Shown here: in pieces, positions 36,401 to 47,500 of the stretch
How positions within the stretch are numbered: the first letter of the stretch is position 1
How the letters are laid out: each line of letters begins with the position of its first letter
DNA from: Takakia lepidozioides
Lineage: Eukaryota; Streptophyta; Takakiopsida; Takakiales; Takakiaceae
DNA: 64,000 nucleotides
NCBI GenBank assembly: GCA_030704615.1
Contig: CM060732.1
Coordinates: 41,149,053-41,213,052 of the forward strand
Direction: 5' to 3'
The notes under the pieces: generated by a model
Told to the model about the DNA's origin: nothing
Databases searched by the model: none
What the model saw: the letters and a program-made list of their open reading frames with translations, nothing else
Position numbers and translations under genes: made by a program

Positions 36401-37413
36401 CAGTCAGCCAACCGACGGCATCGTCCATCCTTCCATCCACCCATCCACCACAGATCCGGCTATACATCCGGCGTGTCTCTATGGCACACCGCATCCGTCC
36501 ACAACCGTGCATCCAGAATTATTCATCCATGAGACTTTCATCCAGGTGAGGACTTTGACCGGATCTGGTTAGTGGGTTGGTTAGTGATAAGTTAAGGGAA
36601 AAGTCGGTCAGCGGTGTGTACAAGTGATTAAGTAAAGAGTACTAAGTAAGGGATGGCTTAATGATTAGTGAGCTTACAGTCACTAACGGTCTGACTTAGT
36701 GAGATCATGCGGATCCCTCACTGCCCTTTGGCTTTTACCTTGTTTTTTCCTGCTTGGTTTTTCTGTCAATCTGCTCTTCCTGTTTTTTTTTTCTAGCCTT
36801 TGGAGACGGGCAGTCTGCAGACTGACATGTTTGACATGTTTTATTTTTTTCTATTCTACCTTCATCATTCCATCACGTGCACAGTATGGGTGAGTCAATT
36901 TCATCAGGAAGGAAAAATCATAGAAAAAACAATGCTACAGAGAGTGACCTGTTTTGCTTTCATCAGATGAGCCCTTCTTAATGAGGGCAACAGGGTACAT
37001 AGATTGGCGTGGCTGGACATCTCTACAGTTCCCTAGACCAACACTAACTCCCTCTTTGCATGGAGTGTCTTGTGGCCACGGTAGTAGTTTCTTCTCTCTC
37101 TCTCTCTTTCAGCACTTGCAGAAACGGTTGCTCAAAGACAGGATAATCATTGCCTCAAAAATTCCGACTAAATGTTCAAATTCTGATCAGAAGCTGCATT
37201 TCAGATTCCTCCAGTTCACACTCATCTCTAAGATACACGCAAAAACCAAACTAACGAAAAGAAGCTAAAAATATGTATGCTTCAACCAGCAGGTTTGGTG
37301 TGTAAAGGGAATATGTTTCGAACTTTCTCTGTTTATCTCTCTCTCTGACAAAAGGCCACCATAGCTGCAGCACCATCTCTGACAGAAGACCAGTCGAAGT
37401 AGCTCAAGAGACC
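33482..37413. other. Intergenic region upstream of PNGase A and 3' of eIF4E
   Basis: CT-rich microsatellite tracts occur at about 34510-34545 and 35340-35390. Two clusters of a short motif occur: GGATG seven times in 36086-36188 and CATCC eight times in 36426-36543, i.e. inverted with respect to each other. No protein-coding gene is recognised; frames such as 35987-36376 or 33584-33952 have no known motif. Confidence 0.5.
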
Positions 37414-40107
37414 CTACACTGTGTACCGACTCTTGGCTGCCTTCTCTTGTCTCTTTGCGTCCTCCTAGGAAAAACACAACAAAAGAAATGTCAGGTCCTG
37501 GAATATAGCAGGTCTTAACCTCCCTCTCTCTCACTCTCTCTGGCCCCAAGGCTACTTCTAACAGTCTTATGAGTACATCTGTAGGCTGAGCAAGCCCATA
37601 CAGGGGATGAAGGCACTCAAAAGACTGCACTGGTGGCATGCTGTAGGAGGTTACTTCTTCAAACTGGTGTGGGAAGTCTGAATTCAACCCCCCCAATACG
37701 TCATCTCTCCTCTCTGATCTAAGAGGTGTAAGATTCAAAAGTACAGTCCTGATACATAAAAAGTGGCAAATCCCACAGAAAGAACAGCGCTTACATGGAA
37801 AAAATAGCCAAGCTTATCATGATAGTCCAACACATCCTTCCATTGCCTCCCGATGCTTATCTGCACCCTCATACCAGGTTAACAAGACCAACCCTTACCT
37901 TGCCCAACCTATCTTTTTCTCCCTTCCCCCTCCATTTTTTAGGGGTTTATGGCCAAAGACTATTCCCTGTGTCAATCTAAGTCAAATACATACATACAAG
38001 CCAGGGATGTGGGTCAGCCAAAGCCTGTGGCAAGCAGTGTCTAATAAGTACATAATCTCAGATGCTATTTCCACCATTTCCACTAAACATTTGAGCAGGA
38101 ACATAGCCAAATAGAACAACAATTAGAAACCAAAGACAGGGATTAAAAGTTACTATGTACCTGAGCAGCTTCATTTGATGCAGTCTTTGTCCAGATGGCA
38201 ACCTTGTCCTGTGTCCGCCGGACACTCACCACTGCCCCACAGATCTCATCACCTTCATCAAACTGCTCCCCGATCATTGCCAAGAGCTGCAGCCACAATT
38301 TAAACAGAATGTGATGAACAAATACATAAGAGACTGCAGTTTTGGGATGGTTAATCATGGTTGTCCAAGAACCCTTAGTAGGGAGCAAATAATAAGGAAA
38401 AGAGAAAGGAAAAGAGGTGGGTAATAGAGAAGACGCTGTGACCTGCATGATTTAATTTACTCTTCCTTACTATGTCTCGGCAAACAGGTTGGTGATGAGT
38501 TATTATCTTCAGTATCATGTCAAGGACCTTTAATCCACAATTCAGATCCTCCAAATTGAAGAAGACACCAGCCAGTCATCCTGTTCTAGCCAAATGTACT
38601 CACAGTAATGCTTACAGCAGTTTCATTTGCTGCCAACCCTGATTCATTTAGAGATTTCAGATTTCTGAATGACCCCCCCACACCCTGAATTATGTAGTCA
38701 GGGGACCAAGTGCACTACATTCCCTCCCAAACCCACTATAAAAACAGTCAACCAATTGCAAATCTTCTTTATATCTAAAGATTCAGGCTAGTATCTGATA
38801 GGGTCATCTCATGGAATTCAACATATCATACCTCCCATGGTGCCAATGACAGACTCCTACAACTTCAAAGCTAAGTAGGTGGGCTGCTACTTGATAACTA
38901 TGAAATCTGCATCTGCATCTCAATACAAGAAGGGGAAGGCAAACCTACAGTGTGAAGCCAGAAAGTGTCAAGGGCACTCTTGCCACCACGAGCATTCGCA
39001 GTCCACTTGCCACCATTTGCACACTTGGGATCCTCCCACTTGGGTTCAATCCCAACCTTGAAACAGTGAAAATCCGTGCCTACACTCAGCTTGCTGGGTT
39101 GCATCACATTGTTGTACAGGCTGCATCCAAATAGCAGACATATAATAACTCAGTTCCTTAATTCACATTCATTTAGATTATGACTTCAATTGGCAGCCAT
39201 TGATCACTGAGACAGGAAATAAGATTCAATATAAAGTCTCCTCAAAGCACCTACATCTGACATGATCTCCTCCCAACTGTGCAACAAAACTCACTGAATA
39301 AAATATAGGAAAAGAGGGAGTGAAGAATGCACTCATCGATTGGGAACCCCAGGAATGGCCAAGGAAGAACCATGCGTGTGTCAGTTAGTGGGTTCTACAT
39401 CCAACAGATCTGTCCAAAGCCAGGAAGAGAGAAACTGGCCATGAACATTCCCTGCATATTATTGATATGCAAAGATAATACAGCAGGCCCTCCGCACAGA
39501 CATTCTAGTATCCAGTTCACTATTTCCATAATCGTTTTTCATAATTTGTGGAGGTAATCTCCAAACGTAAGAGAATTTTGTTTGACCATTTGAGACAAAT
39601 TAGCGGCAAATAATTCGACATTCTGGTCAGTCGAGCACGTGTACAGAAGAACCCTGAGAATGTTGTCATCACCGAGGGACGGCAATCCAGACGTAGAGAG
39701 AAACGGTTACGATAACCAAAATACTGAGGATCCGTTCGCTGTCAGCATTGGGTGTGGTGTACACCAAATAGCAATTCCCTCGGGATACTAGACTGCCACA
39801 ACACACACACTCCCAAAGCGAGAGAGAGCGAGAGAATGTGTGTATACCACCAAAACTCTTCGACCGTCGAGAATGTGTAAACGGCGCGAAGAGAACTTCC
39901 CCAGGTCGCCTGCTTCTGCTTGCCATTCGGGTTATCAAACCAAAAAGTCCACGAATGTTCCAGCGGGTGCTGCGTCATCACGTCCCCCGCACTCTCCACT
40001 TTCCGTTGCGGCGACACAATCTCTCCATCCTCCATGCCCTCCACCCTCGCGTCTACCTCAGACCCAGAAAACCCCGAAGCAAGTGTAGCATTCTCAACTT
40101 CTGCCAT
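37414..40107 (-). CDS. eIF4E: Eukaryotic translation initiation factor 4E (cap-binding protein)
   Basis: Five exons join in frame: 40107-39848, 39120-38949, 38286-38161, 37860-37795 and 37464-37414, for 224 residues. The 7-methylguanosine cap is normally sandwiched by two tryptophans, and the set of conserved tryptophans is present: W53 and W56 in [11 protein letters not shown]69 in [11 protein letters not shown]115 in IEPKWEDP and W176 in DKVAIWTK. Other landmarks are FWCLYNN across the first junction, [39 protein letters not shown] and the C-terminal AKSRYTV. The factor binds mRNA caps in the cytoplasm and, with eIF4G, recruits ribosomes. Five exons with these boundaries match plant eIF4E genes. 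An upstream in-frame ATG (40122) would add five residues. The leader region on this strand is GA-rich. The N-terminus is variable and acidic, as usual. Confidence 0.97.
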
Positions 40108-41503
40108 CTCTGTCTCTCTCATGCACACACAAGAAACAATCTCTCCAACTCCCTCTCTCTCTCTCTCGCACGATCGCTCTCTCTCGCTGGCAAGAAGACT
40201 TGGTTCCAAGAGTGGCAGGCAATTTGTAGTCAATTTGCAAGCCGATCAGATCCTCAACTTGAAATTTGAAAACCTATCCCTCTCTCTCTCCCTTCGTCTT
40301 GTCACTGTCCCACGAACGGGAAGAAGCCCCAACCCAACCGTGGTTAGTGCAGGTTAGGTTGGGTTGGCTTAAGTTAGGTCACGTCACTCTCAAACCCACG
40401 TGTCACAGTTCTACATCCAATTTTCATTAGTTTTCGAACGAACAATTGTTTTCATGTTATTTATTTGTTTCATGTTATTATTTATTTATTTTCATTGTTA
40501 TTATTTATTCAATTGTTTTCATGTTATTTGTCTTTTTTAAATGAACTGCTGCAGTTCAGTGTGTTTTTTTTTTTTTTAGGTGAACAGGATGTTTTTATTT
40601 CTGGCGAAATTTCTCACTTTTTCGACTTCCAGAAAAACAGGTTTCGTTTAAAAAAACAAGAACAAAAACAAAACAATCGAATATTATGTCGTAAACTCGT
40701 AAATCCCTATTTTCTCATGGATGAAATCGCCAAAATTCTCCAAAACAAATATATATCGTGGATGAATTCGCCTTATATGGATGATATACATGGATGCAAG
40801 TACGGAGGAGGATGATTCTGTCCAAATTTCAGTAGATGAACAGAAAATATGGCTATTTCCTGCACAACTCAGTAGCCACTCATGTTATTTTCCAAATTTG
40901 AAAACAAAAACACTTACTGTTCGGTCATTTCGTTATTTCACCTTTTTTGTTTTTTGGTTCTTATTAAACTCCGATTTCTTCCCTGTAATTAGTGATTACG
41001 CCTTTAAGTGACGAACGTGCCTGGTCATCCTCATGGATGAAGGTCCCGACAATGGACGGATGAGGATATTAGTATACACTAGAGCACAGAGCTCGGTTGC
41101 AAAGAGGAGGCGGCTGTGAGTAAGTTGTGCAGGCAGAGCTTGGCAGTCTGTGAGGCTTTGAAACCTCAAGACTAGAATCCCACATGATTCTTTCTTCTTG
41201 TGGGCAAGAGCAACATTCGAGGCAGATGACGGCCGGCGGAACTCAAACATACTTTGAACAAAAATGTGGTGTTCCACAGACATTTATTTACACCACATGA
41301 GGGCGCTGACGAGGTCCGCCCCTTCCTAGAACTAGACCTGCAGAAGAAACTGGCCGGGGTAACACCTCTAAAACTGTGGGGGCGGATAATTGTGTTGCTA
41401 ACAAACTCTGAAGTGAAGTGATTGTCCATGTTCAATGCAAAAAAATGCCTTCCATCTGAGTTGAGGCAAACGCTAGCACTTTGTCAGACATATTTACTTC
41501 GTA
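40108..41503. other. Intergenic region between eIF4E start and ARPC1 end
   Basis: Includes the eIF4E leader/promoter side and the ARPC1 3' side. Homopolymer T/A runs occur near 40568-40578, and GGATGA-type motifs recur at 40715-40810 and 41030-41060, similar to the clusters near 36 kb. No gene is seen. Confidence 0.5.
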
Positions 41504-44500
41504 TCATATGGAGAGGCGGGACATTGCATCACCAAGGTTGCCCATATCCCACATAACAATTTTGCCATCCATCCCTGCATGGACAACAACATCCTCAGGC
41601 TGTGTGTGTGCTGGACCTTTCAGTGTACTCAATCGACTTCCTTCCATAGCTTGCAGCTATAGAGAACAAGGCCTGTTTGACCAAAGCAGAATGATGATAT
41701 TTATAGACAAGGTGGTATAAGCAGCAGACATTGGTTCATGCTTTTTGTGCTCCCAGAACTTGCAAAAAACAAGAGTACCCCAAAGAAGTATTTGAATACC
41801 TGATGTGCTGAAGCGTGTCACAGTCTTCCCTTGCATCTTCTCTGCCAGTGGTACTAGCGGAGCAATAGTTCTGCACCAATTCAACCAACTTGTCACAAGA
41901 AACCCGACTTTGCAGTCATTTCCAAATCAGTTTGTGCTTGTCCAATGATTTAGATGGATCCATCTTCCAAGCCCTACCTATGATAAGTTTCTGACAAAAA
42001 GTACGGTGAAGTGTCAAAAAGAGAGACTCCATGTGCAAGGAGACTTCAAGCCACCTACAGGATGCAGTTGTCATGAAGGGTGGCAGGGGCATTCGATGGC
42101 TCATCAGCCTCGCTCCTCAGCCACTTGAACTTGCCCTTGGCTGCTGCAAACTGCACCCGGTTTCAAAAAAGTCTCATAAAATACAAATTCATTTTATGAA
42201 CACAAATTCCAGATGAGAACACATGCATGTATACTGAGATAGAGCAGCAAACAACAAAACAGCCTTCAAGGGGATCACAGACGAGAAGATAGAACGACAG
42301 AGATCTGATTCGATCTGTTTCATCTGGTTCCCAGGGACCCTCCTCTGGGCCTTCCACAAAATTTCTTCAACCTCTTTGTCTCAGTGGATCTAAAGTTGGG
42401 TGATTTGTCATCACATTGACGCCCTGACTCTGCTAAGCACTTCAGGTCTAAAAGGACGTGAGTATCTCTAATAGTGATGTACTCATAAGACTTCGTTTGC
42501 CGTAGCCGTGTGGCCTTAGTGTATCTCTAGTAGTAACAGAAGCAAAAAAGAGAAAAGAGAGCTTGAGGTACATACAGCTAGACCTGCAAGATTATCTGCT
42601 TTGGGATTTTCACTTGAAGATTTTTCCTCATCCAGAAGTGTGACGAATTCCCTAGAGCCAAGCCATCCACCAAATGATAAGTAAACAGGCCATTAACAAA
42701 TCTCCAATGTCAACAATTTGCAGCTTCTTTGCCTGCACATACTGAACCTCTTGGACAATGTTAAAAGAGTAAACCCTTTAAGGCCACATTTGCGTCTAGT
42801 GCAGTCAGGAGCCTAACCCACTTCATTATCATCCAATTGCACTTAACAAAGCAATGGCAAAATCAGAAAGTAAATCTACTTTTAAGTGAACCCATGATAG
42901 GGCAGAAGTGGCAGACAGTAGATGATTGCATACCAGACCCCATTTTTGTCCATCTCAAAAAGCATTGGGTTACGGTCAAAGCCTCCAGCCACCAGCCGTG
43001 TATCTGATAGAAATAGAACCTGCACCCCCACATCATCAGTCTGTGCTAAAATGGAGTGCTCATAGATTTGGACTCGGGTTGTGGACCAGAGTAGGCTCAC
43101 ATAGAGACATTGTACTCATAAGACGTTGTTTGCCGTAGCCTTGTGGCCATTGACCCCGCGCCCAGTTTGAGTGGGAACAAAAGGGACAGAACCTACCTCT
43201 GTCAGGGGCTGACGTTGGTAGTAAGACTTACCTTCATATGAAGAATTAATCCAGGTTTTCCAGATATACTCTAGAAATCCCTTCACACAAGCATCAATCT
43301 GCTGTGTGTGATTTGCCCAAAAACTAGGCCTCAGGAGGGCCTGGGCTTTTGGCTCAGCCTCGAGACTTTCAAAGTTGGTAAACAGGGGTACAGGCACAAT
43401 TCCCTTGATAGAATTGAAGAGAGCGTCTCTTTGGTGAGAGAACCCCGGACAGTGTATCAGAAAATGAATACTGTCTTCAGATTGCCCACACAACGGGCAA
43501 TTGCACTCTCCCTTTCCTCTCTGCTTCTGTTTGCTGTTCAAAGGTAGGCTTCCTGCCCTGAGTTTAAATTTCAGTCTAGTGCCGAGAGTGGGTAGACCCT
43601 TGAGGTCATCCAAGATGTCCTCCCCCATGTCACTGACTGGAAACAAGTTCAGGGAAGTTTTCTGCCAAACTTCATTTTCATCAGACAATCTCATGGCAAC
43701 AGACATGGCTTCGGACACTACAGCCTCTAAGTCAGATTTATCCAGCAGGGTCAAGACTTGCAGATCCAGGTCCAGGTCAGAGAGAGAGAGAAACAATCTT
43801 ATAACATCCACAGGGGGCACCTAGGGTCCATGGGATAAAATAGGAAAAACAAAAGACCACTTCGGGAAACATCAGAGAAAGACCAAAGACAATGCAGGTA
43901 AGGAAGGAAAGAAACTTCATGATGTCCCCAGGAGACCCCAACTTTGCATGGGACGAAGTGAAACAAGAATCCCACATCAAAATACACCCAAGTTGCAATG
44001 CCTCATGCCAAAAGTGCTCAGAGAAAAAGGGAGACCGCGGACATCATGACCAGACAAATGTCAACTGTGATCAAATGAAGGATGCAAAGGGTGGGGACAG
44101 GCTGACCTACATCACGCAGGGGCAGATGGCGCAGGCTCAGGGAATGTGCACGAGGGGTAGGCCCAACATCTGATACAAAGTGGATGGTTGAATCATGCCC
44201 TTTACCCGTTCCATGCCCATTTACACCATGCCACACAAAAGTATAAGCTCATTTCTGATACTCCTTGGACGTACAGACACTACAACCAAGATTTTATCTA
44301 AGTGATTCTTGCTTGGAGTCCACTACTTAGCCATATTCCTGGCTAAATAAAGCGTGTGGAGGTAAACAGACAACTAAGTGTTTCAAATTTTGCCAGTGTC
44401 CAATCTAGTAGGTGCTCATGGCATTCCTTTAATCATCAAAGGCAGAGAAGAGACTGAGTAGAAAACTCCTGAACTACAGAAGGTTCAAGTAGCAGCTCCA

Positions 44501-47500
44501 CTGTAGTCTCAGCTTCAGACTCCGCTAACTCGCTCGATCCTCTAGACACAAGGACTTGCATTCTGACTGGCCCTCTTCCCGTTAAGACTTGGCCAGATGG
44601 ACAGGGCAGTCTTTCTTCCTATTGACAAGGTTTTCCCAACCTCGCATGATAAGCCTCGCCTAACCCAGGCAGAAGACCATGGGACACAGTAGAACAACAG
44701 AGTATCTCATTCCATCATACTGTCTCAGTGTGAGAACCGATCTAGACAAAGGCCTCATGAGTGTGCCGCAGTTGGAAAAATGATGGAGAAAGACAACAAC
44801 TGACCTACATAGGCAAGGTTCTTGCCACTTGGTGACCAGCGCACGCCAAATGCCCACCCACAGGCAAGGTCCAACTGTATCAATTGCTGCATCCACAACT
44901 TCAGAAACCCACTTAGAACTACTCATCAAATCCCTATTTCTTTCATGATACCACTGAAAATGCAAGTTCAGAAACGTCAATTTTCTTTCCCATTGTGAGT
45001 ACAGAGAAGTGGAAATAGTAAACGTAATCCAGGCATCCTCCATATTTAGTGGTCAATGCATGAGACAGTGGAGTACAAGGAGAGCCAAAGAACCTTAAAG
45101 CTGAAATAGGGAGTACTGCAACTTTTTTAACAACTGAACACTTAAGAGTGTACATGTAAGAAAGGCATACCTCTCCGAACTTAACGTCCCCGAATGCAGT
45201 TGTTGAATCTCGTCTATAGCATAGCACAAAGACAGGTCTCAGTCTACCCTGTGCAGCATCAACTCTCTATATATCGCTTTCTTTTCACACAAAAGTGTGA
45301 CTGGTTGTACAGCAATAGTTGTCCCATCTCTGGAAGCTAAGGAGTACAGTCCTAGCTATGACAGCAACATTGTGTCTTCTCAGATGATCACAATGCCAGC
45401 TCTTACACTCAATTTCCAACTACTACGGCAATTCAGGCTGCTGGTAGGTGGACACCCACAAAGACTCCGAGAGATTAATAAGGACAAAGCCCTCAAGGAT
45501 AGATCACAGCCAACCTTCTAAGGCAAACGGTCAATAATTACATTCTCTTTCTCTCATCTGCTTCTGACCTTCGCCCTTAAGTTATGCACCACTTCATTCC
45601 CTCAAAGTTTGAAGCATAAAATACATACTTATCAAAGTCAAAGTTAATACACAGACTGTGATAATTTCAAATTCTTTGTCCATGAACCGAAGTATTCCAA
45701 TTAAAAGCAATCAACTGACCTGGCATCCACCCCTTTAATGTAGGCAGAGAACACACGGCATTTGCAGTCTGTCGATGTCGTTGCCAGTAACACCTGCATG
45801 TCAACTTCAAACAGGGGCCGCTTCAAAAGACTGGCCAGAGAAGAACCCAACTGAAGATAGTAGCAGTGAGATAAAGTAGAGCATGAGAGCTGGACAGGCA
45901 GAACCCATTGTTAACATGAAATAAGAAAGGAACGAACATTATTGGGATGCCATGCAACACTGGTAACAGTGGAATTGTGCTTCTTTCTGATTAGCTTGCT
46001 CACCCACCTGCTCCTCCCCAACATGAACCACCCCAAGTTCAAGTTCTGTTGTCCCCAAGGACTATGTTACACAAAGAAGAGAAAACTAGAAAGATGTCAA
46101 AAGAGTGGCGGTGGAAGGAGGGGGGGGGGGGGGAGATAGTAGATCCATGTTTGCACATCTCTAAAAGTTGCTGTCAGCTCATAACTGATGTTCCGCCTTC
46201 AGGGAAACTCCCACAGTCAGGAGAACAGAAAGTTCAAAGATTAGGGAGAGAAAGAGAACCAGTTATTGTCCTCCTCGTAGTAGCATACGCACACGGTCTT
46301 TGCACCACTTCCCACTGCAAACTTGTTCTCTGAAGTAACATGCAAATCCACTTGAATGATCTGCTGGGCACACATGCACATGTATGCATGACCGGCAGAC
46401 ACTTACACATGAACAGGTACGCAAAAAGGATCAATAACACAGCAAAACAATCAGCAAGGCTAACATACACTTTGTCCACACCTGGTGCAGTAAACCTTAG
46501 GTGAATAGCCTGAACTGAGTCACGTCTTACATGACGACATCCAATTTCCATCAAATCCACTTTTCAGGGGCTGTCTGTTGTTTTCTTTTCACAGAGCACT
46601 AGCCATCACTCAGGCATGCCTCTATGCTATCAGTCTCTGTCACCTGTGACTTCTACATGTGCTGGAACCGTATTGTTTGAGAGCAGAATTCCGGGTTGGA
46701 ATGAACAGCCCTCAAAATAGAACAGGACATGGGTACTGCCACATACATGCATTGATAAGCATCCCACCTCGCGGACTCCAGTCGACTGAGATGGCAGCAC
46801 GGTTGAGGCGTAAGATGACGAGTATTGGCTGCCATTCATCGCCTTCAAACGTCCACACATATCTGCACCCATTCATCCCTACTTAATTAGGATCGCCTCA
46901 CTCTCCATCAAGCTCCATTTGAACCAACAGTATGTTTTCATCTGTGATATCCATTCAGCCCCTCAATCCATACACTATCCACTCAGAAACCAAAGTGCCA
47001 TCCTATGCATTAGCATCAGTCACCCAGAGATAACCCAGAGATAACCCCACAGCTGGTTCTGGGAGGTAAGTGTTCAGTGAGAGATACACCTTCAACAGTC
47101 AGAGCTCTTTCACGAGCTCTATGGCATTCAGCCTCATACGCCCTGGTGAGATTAAACCACCGGTATCATGCAGAAACTATGCCCTTAAGGGAGCACCATA
47201 CCCAACATTGAGAGGACTGACCAAGTTCCTTCTCTCAGGACACCAACTACAGGATAGAACACTGAACAAGATGGGAATATCAGCTTACGAATTCCGGTCA
47301 TGTGAGGCAGTGACAATTTTGTTGCTCATGGGCGCCCAGTCAACGCCTGAAACCAGCTGGTCATGCTGCCAGCAAGAGGCCCACACACAGTTGTCATCGA
47401 CCAATACACTCTTGCAGTTGTGAAAGTTTTACCTTTACATCTAACCTTCCAAATTTTCCCTCTCTAGTGACTCCAACAGCGGCAATGAACTAACTGTAGA

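Noticed and set aside
39742-40233. Longer eIF4E N-terminus starting at 40233
   Set aside because: The extra stretch translates a GA-rich leader ([11 protein letters not shown]); homologues start near MAEVE.
43116-43820. Treating the 234-codon minus-strand frame as an ARPC1 exon
   Set aside because: It encodes a LINE zinc-knuckle segment with a second copy at 48.3 kb, and ARPC1 exons 10 and 11 join in frame without it.
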